Below are positions 44,196 through 53,195 of a stretch of DNA of 64,000 nucleotides, one piece after another (positions within the stretch are counted from its first letter, which is position 1; the number at the start of each line of letters is the position of its first letter). The stretch comes from Selenomonas sp. AE3005 (lineage in GTDB: Bacteria; Bacillota; Negativicutes; Selenomonadales; Selenomonadaceae). The notes beneath the pieces are model-generated. The model searched no databases, was not told the DNA's origin, and saw only the letters and a program-made list of their open reading frames with translations. The stretch is from assembly GCF_905233635.1 (NCBI RefSeq), contig NZ_CAJODG010000036.1, positions 5,055 to 69,054 on the forward strand. Direction: 5' to 3'. The position numbers and the translations under genes were made by a program.

Positions 44196-45344
44196 TCAAC
44201 TGCCATATAATACACGCCGGACTTCTTCTTTGGTTGTCAGACTAGCCTCAGCTTTATTATCGCCATCGGTCTGCATGGTTTCCATGCCATTGTCACAAGC
44301 CAGCTTGGTCAGCACTTCCTGACTTTGACCTGTCAAAATTGCCTCCCGAATTGACTGGTCAACTACCATCAATTCATGAATGGCGAGCCGGCCGCAGAAT
44401 TTGCCGCTTTCACCAACTGCCGTTCTACGGACAAGTCTTTGGGCCAGTACGCCGGTCAGCGTTGCCGCCAGCAAATATGGCGGCACTCCCATTTCTAGCA
44501 GGCGGAAAACCGTGGCGGTGGCATTTTCTGTGTGCAGAGTGGTGAGGAGCAAATGACCGGTCAAAGCCATTCGTACTGCCATCATTGCTGTTTCTTCATC
44601 GCGGATTTCCCCCAGCAGAATTCCCTGTGCGTCCTGCCGTAAAATTGCCCGCAGGCCGCTGGCATAAGTAAGGCCTGCCTTAGGGTTTAATTGTACCTGA
44701 TTTATGCCTGTGATATGACGTTCGATAGGATCCTCTAACGTAATCCAATTCCGTTCCACTTCGTTCAGCTCACGCAGGGCCGCATATAAGGTGGTGGTCT
44801 TTCCCGAGTTCATCGGCCCGGTGACAATTATAAGCCCGGACGGGCGCCGGATAAGCTGGCGAAATTTGTTTTCAGTATCCGGACTAAAGCCCAACTGGCT
44901 AAGGGATAAAAGTTCCTCCTGCAGGTTCATCAGTCTGAGTACCAGCATTTCCCCGCCGGATACAGGCATGGCAGCTGTTCTGATATCGAGTTTTTTATCA
45001 CTGGCAGAAAAAACAAAGGAGCCATCCTGAGGACGGTTGCGAACCGAAATATCCATACCAGCCATGACCTTGATTCTGGAGCTTAGGCGCTGTGCCAGTT
45101 CCAGAGGCAGGCGATAAGGCAGTTCTTGCAGCAGGCCATCACAGCGGCAGCGGAAACGCACTTCCTGTGCCAGCGGTTCGATGTGCAGGTCACTGGCACC
45201 CAATTTTACAGCCTGTTTCAGTAAAAAATCAGCTAGGCGTACAATAGCACTGTTACTTTGCTCTGGCATATTTATTCCCGGTTCCAGCTGTTCACGCTGA
45301 CATTGCGTTACGAGGATATGCCAAAATTTCTCATCATCAGTCAC
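44196..45344 (-). CDS. GspE/PilB-type assembly ATPase (short form)
   Basis: 382 residues from GTG 45344 (GGGATAAGC upstream). It starts almost directly at the N2 domain (LGASDLHIEPLAQEVRFRCR, about 48-67), lacking the MshEN/N1 region of full-length PilB (about 560 residues). Walker A VTGPMNSGKTTTLYAAL (about 177), Asp box ITLEDPIERHI, Walker B LLGEIRDEETAMMAVRMALT (about 243) and His box LLLTTLHTENATATVFRLLE follow. The CxxC zinc pairs of GspE are absent. It likely powers pilus or pseudopilus assembly with the pilC product encoded 7 kb away. Confidence 0.85.
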   Translation of the reverse strand: MTDDEKFWHILVTQCQREQLEPGINMPEQSNSAIVRLADFLLKQAVKLGASDLHIEPLAQEVRFRCRCDGLLQELPYRLPLELAQRLSSRIKVMAGMDISVRNRPQDGSFVFSASDKKLDIRTAAMPVSGGEMLVLRLMNLQEELLSLSQLGFSPDTENKFRQLIRRPSGLIIVTGPMNSGKTTTLYAALRELNEVERNWITLEDPIERHITGINQVQLNPKAGLTYASGLRAILRQDAQGILLGEIRDEETAMMAVRMALTGHLLLTTLHTENATATVFRLLEMGVPPYLLAATLTGVLAQRLVRRTAVGESGKFCGRLAIHELMVVDQSIREAILTGQSQEVLTKLACDNGMETMQTDGDNKAEASLTTKEEVRRVLYGS

Positions 45345-45450
45345 GCTTATCCCAGCTTTCTCATTAAGATATTTGTCTATTTCTTTTCTAGTATCATAAA
45401 CTCCTGCATAAAATGAAACGTTATAACAATAAAAAACATATAATGTGGCA

Positions 45451-45513
45451 AGTAAATAGGGCGCTGCGATAAAATGCTTTCATATTTCATCGCAACGCCC
45501 TCTGTTATTTACT
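45451..45513. terminator. Long hairpin between pilB-like and hexosaminidase genes
   Basis: AGTAAATAGGGCG and GCGAT pair with ATCGC and CGCCCT...TATTTACT across the loop; it lies 9 bases after the hexosaminidase stop on the minus strand. Between this and the GTG at 45344 (45345-45450) I see no gene. Confidence 0.7.
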
Positions 45514-45521
45514 AAGAGTTA

Positions 45522-46928
45522 TTATTTTATATGCTGTGCCAGTTCATTTAAAAACGCTCTGGCACAGGTTTCCGATATGAGCGCGGTTTTATCGTGAGCT
45601 TTTACCTCCGCCAGTTCCTGTTTAAACGATTCAGCCTTAGCTTTATCGCCTGCCAGGACTGCCAGTCCCGTCAGATCCGCCTTGATGATACGCCGCAACT
45701 GGGCCAGCTGTGGCTGGCATTCCGCCAGCTGCTGCGGCAAAAGCTGCCGTTCTAATGTATCCAGACTATTGTCCAGCTTAGTCAATTCCTGAACAACTTT
45801 TTCCTGTTTACTCTGCTTGTCCGCCTGACTGTCAGCCTGCCAGTACTCATTCAGCAGCACGCGCAGGGCAGCACCATCTTCCGGGCCGATAACAGCCCAG
45901 GATACCACCATGTGCTGGCTATGGTCAGCAAAATTTTCCATAGCCGGTGCCAAGTTCCCATATAAGTCCTTGATAGCTTTGTGCCAGGATTTAACGGCGT
46001 CATAATTGCCGGGATTCTGTGCGTAATCAGCAGCCGTAGACAAACTGATTTTCGACAGTTCCGCATGTTTCATCGGATTGAAGAATATCGCCGGAATGAC
46101 GGAATCCTGCGGTAATTTTTCCACCGGTCCCAAAGCCAGCTTGGCCTCCAAATAATCGCTAACCGGATAGTTCCACCAGACACCAAGCTTGCGGCCATAC
46201 AGGCTGCGGGCCGCCTGATAATCTGTGTCACTCAGCCCGTCAGGCACCACTTTTTCCCCGGTATAGAGCACCAGGATATTTTTATCGAGTGTCTGAGAAA
46301 AATCCCGCGTATATTCCTTGATACTGCCATTTTCTTCCATATCCTGACGAAAATATTCCGTCGGTACGGTAATGAGCGGCGCAACGTCCGCATGCTTGGC
46401 GATGAAATGTTCATTCACCCAATTTAAGAATTCCGCCTGGCCGCGGCCGTCCTTATTCTTTATATCGTCAAAGAAAATTGCAAAGTCCCGGACGCCCAAA
46501 TCGTACATGGCCATGAGTTTCTTTTCCATGGCCACTCTGTCCAGTACGCCCCGATAACCGGAAAGCTCTATATCCAGCCCCGGGGAAATGGCAAAGATAA
46601 AGCGCACATTATTGGCTTTGGCAGTTTTGACAAGTTCCTGCAAATCAGCCAGCTTATCCTGCGGATATGGTTCACGCCACTTGGCCCGATGATACGGGTC
46701 ATCTTTTGGTGCATAGATATAGGCATTAAGATTATGGTCAGCACAGAATTTCAGCATATCCAGACGTTTTTCCTGCGTCCAGGGCGTGCCATAGAAACCT
46801 TCGACAATGCCGCGCAAGGGAATGGGCTCAGCCCCTGAGGCATTTATACTGCCAACACAAAAACTACAGGTCATTATAGCCAGACATAGCAGCCATTTCA
46901 ATTTGTTATGCAAAAAATTTTTAACCAT
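45522..46928 (-). CDS. Exported GH84 beta-N-acetylglucosaminidase (hyaluronidase-type)
   Basis: 468 residues from ATG 46928 (AGGCGGGTGTTAAT upstream). Signal peptide LKWLLCLAIMTCSFCVGSINASGA cleaves near 32. The GH84 barrel (about 38-310) shows RGIVEGFYGTPWTQEKRLDM, NAYIYAPKDDPYHRAKWRE and the catalytic aspartate pair in DFAIFFDDIKNKDG (about 148-161). C-terminal 150 residues are helical. It cleaves terminal GlcNAc, from peptidoglycan fragments, chitin oligomers or host glycans. It follows the membrane acyltransferase gene by 16 bases. Confidence 0.92.
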   Translation of the reverse strand: MVKNFLHNKLKWLLCLAIMTCSFCVGSINASGAEPIPLRGIVEGFYGTPWTQEKRLDMLKFCADHNLNAYIYAPKDDPYHRAKWREPYPQDKLADLQELVKTAKANNVRFIFAISPGLDIELSGYRGVLDRVAMEKKLMAMYDLGVRDFAIFFDDIKNKDGRGQAEFLNWVNEHFIAKHADVAPLITVPTEYFRQDMEENGSIKEYTRDFSQTLDKNILVLYTGEKVVPDGLSDTDYQAARSLYGRKLGVWWNYPVSDYLEAKLALGPVEKLPQDSVIPAIFFNPMKHAELSKISLSTAADYAQNPGNYDAVKSWHKAIKDLYGNLAPAMENFADHSQHMVVSWAVIGPEDGAALRVLLNEYWQADSQADKQSKQEKVVQELTKLDNSLDTLERQLLPQQLAECQPQLAQLRRIIKADLTGLAVLAGDKAKAESFKQELAEVKAHDKTALISETCARAFLNELAQHIK

Positions 46929-46944
46929 ATTAACACCCGCCTTC

Positions 46945-48099
46945 TCAAACCTTAAACAATATATCATGCTTGTGCAAGTATTTCGCCAGGGGCAGCCACA
47001 AGCCAATCCATAACAACGTAAAGAGCAGAATACTCAGCGGCACATTGCCTATGCCCTTCAATGTAACAGACCATAACCAGGGATACAAGGGCGTTCCTGA
47101 CACTGTTTGCACATGCCACAGCGTCATCAGCACCACTTCCGGCAAAATATAGAACAGCAAGGCATTCTTGCCAAGCCAGCGCCAGGAAGCGCATAACCAG
47201 CCCATAAAATCCGGCATAAAGGAAAAACTGATTTCCAGCAAAGCCAGCAGCCACATACAAAAACCGCTGGTCAGCAGGGCAAACGGTGCCGTCCAAAGAT
47301 TTTTGCAGATTATATCCATGTAGCTCCAAAGGCCGCCTGCCAGCAGCAGGACGCCGCCATGCAGTATCATTTTGCCCACCCGTTCAAAGACCGGCGCATT
47401 ATCTACGGTCAAATGACGCCCGGCCATTATGCCAAACAGCATTGACGCCGTAGCGGCAATCGTGCCATACAGTCCCTCCGGGTCAAAATTGCCACCCATA
47501 TAACAATGGGCCGCCCCCGGGAAAATCCCGTCGATAACCATACTGATATTATCCGTGGGACTAAACGGACTGCTCGTATCATACAGGTGAAAACACACAG
47601 AAGAAAGCAGCAGCAGTAAAAAGGCCATGGTATTTAACAGGGAGTTTCGTTCCAGCCCCCAGGCCAGAATCATGCCGCAAAAATACACCAGCCCCAGCCT
47701 TTGGAGAACGCCCAACACCCGGCCATGGTCAATAATCTGTGCCAGCAGTCCCGATGAGGCTGCTCCTGGAGAAAAGAAGTGCTGCAGGATAAGCGGCATC
47801 TGACTGAGGAACAGCCCCAGCAGTATCAATATCAACGAGCGCCGTGTAATCCGCCCGAAAATATCATTTTCCCTATTCCGCCCATACTTGGCCAAATGTA
47901 AAGCCCCGGCTGTCCCCATGGCAAAGATAAAGCCCGGCATGACAAAATCCGCCAGCGTTATGCCTTCCCAGGGCGAATGGAGCAGTATCGGATAGGCCTC
48001 GGAAAAATCGGGCAGGCCATTTACCAACAGCATGCAGGCGATGACCAGTCCCCGGAACACGTCCAAGGACGGCAGCCGCCGATGTTGTCTAAGTAACAT
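46945..48099 (-). CDS. NagX/HGSNAT-like membrane acyltransferase (DUF5009-type)
   Basis: 384 residues, about ten hydrophobic segments. It opens RRLPSLDVFRGLVIACMLLVNG, the signature of the heparan-alpha-glucosaminide N-acetyltransferase-like family, followed by ITLADFVMPGFIFAMG. In NagX-type proteins this accompanies GlcNAc or chitin use. Here it is directly linked to a GH84 GlcNAc-releasing enzyme (16-base gap). Transport or transmembrane acetylation of amino sugars is inferred from family and context. Confidence 0.85.
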   Translation of the reverse strand: MLLRQHRRLPSLDVFRGLVIACMLLVNGLPDFSEAYPILLHSPWEGITLADFVMPGFIFAMGTAGALHLAKYGRNRENDIFGRITRRSLILILLGLFLSQMPLILQHFFSPGAASSGLLAQIIDHGRVLGVLQRLGLVYFCGMILAWGLERNSLLNTMAFLLLLLSSVCFHLYDTSSPFSPTDNISMVIDGIFPGAAHCYMGGNFDPEGLYGTIAATASMLFGIMAGRHLTVDNAPVFERVGKMILHGGVLLLAGGLWSYMDIICKNLWTAPFALLTSGFCMWLLALLEISFSFMPDFMGWLCASWRWLGKNALLFYILPEVVLMTLWHVQTVSGTPLYPWLWSVTLKGIGNVPLSILLFTLLWIGLWLPLAKYLHKHDILFKV

Positions 48100-48132
48100 G
48101 CTAAAACCTTCTTTATCATTTATCGTCTAAAC

Positions 48133-49380
48133 TTATTTCTGTTTTAAATCCTCAATAGCCTGGGCAGCTCCCATAATGCCGATTACAGCATGCTCAAAGG
48201 TCAGGCCGCCCTGCAGGTAAACATTGTACGGAGCGCGCATGGGGCCATCGGCACTGAACTCAATCGACGCCCCCTGCACAAAGGTTCCGGCCGCCATGAT
48301 AATCTGGTCCGTATAACCAGGCATATCCCACGGTTCCGGCGCAGCAAAGGAATCAACCGGGGAATACTTTTGAATGCCGCCGCAGAACGCCACCAGATTT
48401 TCCCCAGTACCCAGTTCGATGGCCTGAATGATGTCACCACGTACATCTGTGGGCAGCGGCAAAGTCTTATAGCCCAGACGGGCAAACATGCCGGCTGCAA
48501 AAATTGCGCCTTTGATGGACTGTGCCACAACATGCGGTGCCAGGAACAAGCCCTGGAACAGCAGACGGTTATTGGAAAGACTGGCCCCCAGCTCATCCCC
48601 CATGCCCGGTGCCGTCAGGCGGTAGGACGTAAGCTCTACCAGTTCATTACGGCCGGCGACATAGCCGCCCGTAGGAGCAATACCGCCGCCTGGATTTTTA
48701 ATCAGGGAACCGGCCATAATATCGGCCCCTGCCTGCGTTGGTTCCAAGGTGTCTACAAACTCCCCGTAGCAGTTATCCACAAAGCAGATACAGTCCGGCT
48801 TAAGGCGGTGAACTTCGTCGCAAATAGCCCGGATATCATCGATGGACAAGGGATTACGCATACTGTAACCACGGGAGCGCTGAATCTCGACCATCTTGGT
48901 TTTAGCCGTAATCACATTTTTTATTCCGTCCATGTCCACTTTGCCGTCAATCATCGGCAGTTCATTATAGAGGACACCAAATTCCTTTAACGAGCCCGGG
49001 CTGGGATTTTCATAGCCGATTACCGTCTGCATAGTATCATAGGGCTTGCCCGTCAGGGATACGAGTTCATCACCGGGGCGCAGGATACCAAACAGCACCG
49101 TAGCCAGCGCATGCGTGCCCGAAACGAACTGCGTGCGGACCAGCGCGCGTTCTGCACCGAAAATTTTTGCGTAAAGCTCCTCCAGTTTCGTCCGGCCGAT
49201 ATCATCATAAGCATAACCCGTAGTCGTATTGAAATGGGCGTCAGACACCTTGCACTCACGCATAGCATCCAAAACCTTTAAGGTGTTTTCCTCAGCAATA
49301 GCGTCCACCCGGGCAAAAAGCTCCTGGGAGTCCTTTAGTACCTCCTGTTTTAAAGCAACAAGTTTTTGCGAAAAAGCCAA
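48133..49380 (-). CDS. PLP-dependent methionine gamma-lyase-like protein (aluminium-resistance family, YnbB)
   Basis: 415 residues, fold-type I PLP enzyme. It has TTTGYAYDDIGRTKLEELYA (about 52-71), FVSGTHALATVLFGILRPGD (about 84-103), FVDNCYGEFVDT (about 198) and the PLP lysine in SLIKNPGGGIAPTGGYVAG (about 225-243). The family, once called aluminium resistance, usually lies beside hflX or glnA genes, as it does here (hflX ends 5 bases before its start). The substrate is not established. Confidence 0.92.
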   Translation of the reverse strand: MAFSQKLVALKQEVLKDSQELFARVDAIAEENTLKVLDAMRECKVSDAHFNTTTGYAYDDIGRTKLEELYAKIFGAERALVRTQFVSGTHALATVLFGILRPGDELVSLTGKPYDTMQTVIGYENPSPGSLKEFGVLYNELPMIDGKVDMDGIKNVITAKTKMVEIQRSRGYSMRNPLSIDDIRAICDEVHRLKPDCICFVDNCYGEFVDTLEPTQAGADIMAGSLIKNPGGGIAPTGGYVAGRNELVELTSYRLTAPGMGDELGASLSNNRLLFQGLFLAPHVVAQSIKGAIFAAGMFARLGYKTLPLPTDVRGDIIQAIELGTGENLVAFCGGIQKYSPVDSFAAPEPWDMPGYTDQIIMAAGTFVQGASIEFSADGPMRAPYNVYLQGGLTFEHAVIGIMGAAQAIEDLKQK

Positions 49381-49385
49381 TTTAC

Positions 49386-51185
49386 TTACTCCTTTATTTC
49401 ATACTTACTGAAATTATCTTTCTCCGACAGCGGCAGGCGCACAGTCATTTTTGTCCCTGCCTCTTCATAGGCCGTTTCCAACACAGCATTAAGGCCATGC
49501 AATCTGGTAACTACACTGCCCTCACTATAAGGCACGAGCAACATCATGCGCACCTGGCTCTCCTGGAAAAAGCCCTCCACCCTGCGCAGCAGGCCGTCAA
49601 GGTTCTCCCCCGTCACCGCCGAGATAAAGACACCGTCCCGGCCATGCAGGAGCTGCTCGCGTACATGCGGATTGGTCAGCTTGTCAGCCTTGTTAAAGAC
49701 AAACAACACCGGTTTATCGGCGGCATTAAGTTCCTGCAGTACCGCCACCACGGCCTCAATCTGTTCTTCTATATGGTCACCGCTGGCGTCGACCACATGC
49801 AGCAATAAGTCAGCCTCCTGCACTTCCTCGAGCGTTGCCCGGAAAGCCGTGACCAGCGTATGCGGCAATTTTTGAATAAAGCCTACCGTATCTGTCAACA
49901 AAATTTCCTGTTTCTCCGGCAGCACCAAATGCCTGGTTGTCGGGTCCAAAGTAGCAAACAGCTTGTCCTCGGCAAAGACCTCCGAACCCGTGAGTTTATT
50001 GAGCAGGGTTGACTTGCCGGCATTGGTATAACCTACCAATGCCACCAGCGGAATCCGCGATTCCTTGCGCCGGCTGCGGTGCAGGCTGCGGCTCTTGGCC
50101 ACACCCTTAATCTGTTCCTCAATATCATGAATCTTGCTGTATATCCGCCGCCGGTCAACTTCGAGCTTTGTTTCCCCAGGGCCTCTGGTACCTATACCGC
50201 CGCCCAGACGTGACAGGGCCAGTCCCTGACCGCTGAGACGCGGCAGATTGTAACGCAGCTGCGCCAGTTCCACCTGCAGCTTGCCCTCCCGGGACCTGGC
50301 CCGTTGAGCAAAGATATCCAGTATTAAGGCTGTGCGGTCAATAACCTTAATGCCGAGCATTCTTTCAAGATTATGCTGCTGTGAGGGCGTCAGTTCATCA
50401 TCGACAATCAGCAGTGCAGCCTCGCGGTTCTGCACCTCCATGGCCAGTTCATTCACCTTGCCCTTGCCCAGGAATAAAGCCGCGTCCGGTTTTTCCTTGC
50501 GCTGGGTAAAACAGCCTACTATTTTCGCACCGGCAGTTTCCGTAAGTCTTGCCAGCTCCGCCATGGATTCCTCCATGGGAAAAATGCCGCCAGACCGTTC
50601 CACACCAGCCAGAATGGCCCGTTCTTCCTCGTCCGCTGTGGTTTTCGTACTTTGGGCGGCCAGTTTCTTATTGACCACCGTAATCAGCATATTGAGGTTA
50701 ATCTGGTGCAGCACCTTATCTTCTGCCGGGCCATACTGCGTAAGTATCTGCGTGCCATCTTCGCCGGCCTCTCCCGTAAAAAAGGCCAGACAGCCCACAA
50801 TCTTGCCCTCCCGGCGTCCCAGGGCCGCCATGCAGTCAAAACGCAGGCGCCGCAGGGAAGATAAATCCGGGTCACTCAGGCGCACATCGCCACTGGGATG
50901 GGTATGGATGCAGCGAATCCCCGACAGGCGCATATCTGAACGGGTCTTTTGCTTGAATTCCGGCAGGTCAACCGTTGCCGTATCCCCAAGGGACACCTGC
51001 ACGACCTTGCCCTGACGATTCAGGTAAACAGCCACTTCCCTGTCCGTATCCGCCGTAATGGACAGCATACTTTCATTTAATTCCCTGGTAGACAGCTGAC
51101 CAATAGGCACACGCAAATCATACAGGGCTTGCAGTTTTTCCAGTATATAAGTTTTTATATTGGCCAAATCGCCATTTACTTGCAT
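49386..51185 (-). CDS. hflX: GTPase HflX (long form)
   Basis: 599 residues, longer than the usual 400-430. Residues 1 to about 170 form an extra N-terminal domain of a kind seen in clostridial and Negativicutes proteins. HflX proper follows, with the glycine-rich LSRLGGGIGTRGPGETKLE (about 325-343), G1 GYTNAGKSTLLNKLTG (about 385), G2 ATLDPTTR (about 415), G3 LTDTVGFIQKLP (about 430) and G4 FNKADK (about 498). It splits stalled or stressed 70S ribosomes. It lies between the YejK-like gene and the PLP-enzyme gene. Confidence 0.93.
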   Translation of the reverse strand: MQVNGDLANIKTYILEKLQALYDLRVPIGQLSTRELNESMLSITADTDREVAVYLNRQGKVVQVSLGDTATVDLPEFKQKTRSDMRLSGIRCIHTHPSGDVRLSDPDLSSLRRLRFDCMAALGRREGKIVGCLAFFTGEAGEDGTQILTQYGPAEDKVLHQINLNMLITVVNKKLAAQSTKTTADEEERAILAGVERSGGIFPMEESMAELARLTETAGAKIVGCFTQRKEKPDAALFLGKGKVNELAMEVQNREAALLIVDDELTPSQQHNLERMLGIKVIDRTALILDIFAQRARSREGKLQVELAQLRYNLPRLSGQGLALSRLGGGIGTRGPGETKLEVDRRRIYSKIHDIEEQIKGVAKSRSLHRSRRKESRIPLVALVGYTNAGKSTLLNKLTGSEVFAEDKLFATLDPTTRHLVLPEKQEILLTDTVGFIQKLPHTLVTAFRATLEEVQEADLLLHVVDASGDHIEEQIEAVVAVLQELNAADKPVLFVFNKADKLTNPHVREQLLHGRDGVFISAVTGENLDGLLRRVEGFFQESQVRMMLLVPYSEGSVVTRLHGLNAVLETAYEEAGTKMTVRLPLSEKDNFSKYEIKE

Positions 51186-51199
51186 GATTCTTCTCCCGG

Positions 51200-52201
51200 T
51201 CAGCCACGATTTACGATATTGCCGATGTGTTTAAGCATAATGGACAGGGTACCATCATCGTTGTTGTGGAACTCGAGATACTCCGTGTTGTCAAAGTAAT
51301 CCGAGGGAATTGTGAGTTCTATCCCCGTATCCGTCTTTAACTTATGCTTGCACATCTTCTTGATGGTGGCCTCCTGGTCCATTTTTACCGGTTCGGTAAA
51401 GCCGGCCTCTTTGATAGCATTGTCAAAGTCCGCCTGCATGGAAGGATTTTCCTTGAATATCTCCTTGCCGGCCTCCACGAGGTCGAGCTCGTCACTGCTC
51501 TGCATATTTTCCGTCACATAGCTTTTCACTGCCGCCTCGGTGGCCACCTTGTCCTGACCATAGGCCTCGGCCACCTTTGCCGCCGTCTTGCTGAGGTTCT
51601 TTATGGCCTCCTTCGGGGAAGGAGCCAGGCTGCATTCCAGCAGGATTTCCGGAAATACATAGACACTGCTGCCGTCAATGGTATATTTTTTCGCCGTCAC
51701 CGAAATTTCTTTCGTTTCCGCATTGATGAACGCATATTCTTCCATCTTTTGGCTGAGGTTAGGCATGATAGAATAGTGATTGATGATTTCATTCTTTATG
51801 CCCTTATCCGTCTGATTGACCTGATGGGTATAGCCGATATGGCTGTTGGATTTAAAAATGACAATCTGACGCACATCATCAATACGTACATCAGCCACAA
51901 TAACATCAGCCGAGGCCATTTCCTCAGCATGAACAAAAGCCTCTTCGAGTTTCTTGGCCAGTTCCTTGGAAAACGGCACAAATGACATTTCCCCCGCCAG
52001 GTATTCACTAAGCAGCTCCTGGCAATGACTGTCATCATAGAAAGAGCCTGGTTTGGCATCTTGACTTCCCCAGGCCTTTTCTATATGTTTCAGCAAAAAC
52101 GTTTCAATACTGTCCTGTACCGTCAAAGTTTCGTCAGAATACACCGTCATGCCCGAATTAAAGTCCAGTATATGAAGTATTGCCTTATCTATGATTATCA
52201 T
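51200..52201 (-). CDS. Nucleoid-associated protein of the YejK/NdpA family
   Basis: 333 residues, typical of the family. It begins DKAILHILDFNSGMTVYSDE and contains the conserved central strands VADVRIDDVRQIVIFKSNSH with YTHQV and the C-terminal YLEFHNNDDGTLSIMLKHIG. E. coli YejK is a minor nucleoid protein. It overlaps the hypothetical gene upstream by 4 bases, and hflX follows by 14, so these four genes probably form an operon. Confidence 0.8.
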   Translation of the reverse strand: MIIIDKAILHILDFNSGMTVYSDETLTVQDSIETFLLKHIEKAWGSQDAKPGSFYDDSHCQELLSEYLAGEMSFVPFSKELAKKLEEAFVHAEEMASADVIVADVRIDDVRQIVIFKSNSHIGYTHQVNQTDKGIKNEIINHYSIMPNLSQKMEEYAFINAETKEISVTAKKYTIDGSSVYVFPEILLECSLAPSPKEAIKNLSKTAAKVAEAYGQDKVATEAAVKSYVTENMQSSDELDLVEAGKEIFKENPSMQADFDNAIKEAGFTEPVKMDQEATIKKMCKHKLKTDTGIELTIPSDYFDNTEYLEFHNNDDGTLSIMLKHIGNIVNRG

Positions 52202-52905
52202 GCTTTTTCCTGCTCCTTTCGTGCCTGCTCCTCTGCCCAGCCGCGCACCTGCTGCAAGCGTGCTGTCATACGGCTCCGCAATTTTTCCTCCAGCTCCGCC
52301 AAATCGCTGGCGTCAAATTCGTAACTTACATCGGGAATATTCCATATACGAGCCTCAGCAAAGAACTCGTCCCGGTAAATATTATAATAAACCGTAAAGC
52401 TGCTTTCTAACGCAAAATTTACATAGTCGATAACAATATATGAGCCATTATTGATTTTGACCGGTTCCTGCGGACGGATAAACAGGGAAAATCCCTCTAT
52501 TTCTGCAGGCAGTTCCAGACCTGCCTGCCATGTCAGGATTTTTTTATCCCTTACAATGCTGCTCAGGGCATCAGGATTAAACTCTGCCATATCATGCAGC
52601 GTCTGCTCAAACTGAGCCTTTAAGAGTTCCTCAAAAACCGTCAGACTGCCGGTGATAAACTCAATACAGCAAAATTCGATAAGACCGATTTTCAGCCGTA
52701 CCTTATATTCGTGGGTCTCTTCATGAAAGTAAATAATGGCGCTTTTGTGCCACTCCTCATTAACATAACGGTACAAATCGTACTTGTCCTTGCCGATGAC
52801 CGGTTCCCTGTCAAGGGTAAACCCCTGCCATGTCTCCGGCAGTTCCTGCATATACTGCCAGCTGTCTGTCTCTTCTTTTATCTTGGTGATGGTTTCCTCT
52901 TTCAC
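52198..52905 (-). CDS. Hypothetical protein coupled to the YejK-like gene
   Basis: 235 residues from GTG 52905 (GGGAGCAGGCT upstream). Two similar halves may exist: about 24-100 (WQGFTLDREPVIGKDKYDLY) and about 125-200 (IEGFSLFIRPQEPVKINNGS), each ending in beta-rich text, followed by a C-terminal coiled helix (LAELEEKLRSRMTARLQQVR). No signal or membrane segment. I do not recognise a family. The 4-base overlap suggests it works with the YejK-like protein. Confidence 0.75.
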   Translation of the reverse strand: MKEETITKIKEETDSWQYMQELPETWQGFTLDREPVIGKDKYDLYRYVNEEWHKSAIIYFHEETHEYKVRLKIGLIEFCCIEFITGSLTVFEELLKAQFEQTLHDMAEFNPDALSSIVRDKKILTWQAGLELPAEIEGFSLFIRPQEPVKINNGSYIVIDYVNFALESSFTVYYNIYRDEFFAEARIWNIPDVSYEFDASDLAELEEKLRSRMTARLQQVRGWAEEQARKEQEKA

Positions 52906-52926
52906 AGCCTGCTCCCATACAGAAAA

Positions 52927-52951
52927 AGCTCCTAGGCAAGGCCTAAGAGCT
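52927..52951 (-). terminator. Terminator upstream of the YejK operon
   Basis: AGCTCTTAGGC / GCCTAGGAGCT stem with TTTTTC on the minus strand; it closes transcription from the amidase gene. Confidence 0.7.
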
Positions 52952-53053
52952 CATACAATTCAAAATCTAATATATAGATAGGAAAAATATGCTCCTTTGC
53001 CTACCTATAATAACTCATTTCCCCCGATTTCGTCAAATTTTCTTTTTGCTGCC

Positions 53054-53195
53054 TAGGGCGTGTTGATTAAATGAGATTCGCCCAGATTTGCAGATAGTGG
53101 CTGTCCTCTGCAAGGCGACAAACCGCAGGCATAGCGGTGCTATGTCGAGGAAATGTCTGTGAAGATGGGTGGATTGAATTAATCAACACGCCCTA
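53054..53195. mobile_element. MITE-like element with 17-bp perfect terminal inverted repeats
   Basis: TAGGGCGTGTTGATTAA at 53054-53070 is perfectly inverted at 53179-53195; total 142 bp, no coding capacity. The outermost TA on both sides could be a duplicated TA target, as made by IS630/Tc1-mariner transposases. Its right end supplies the TAG stop codon of the amidase gene (53193-53195). Confidence 0.75.
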
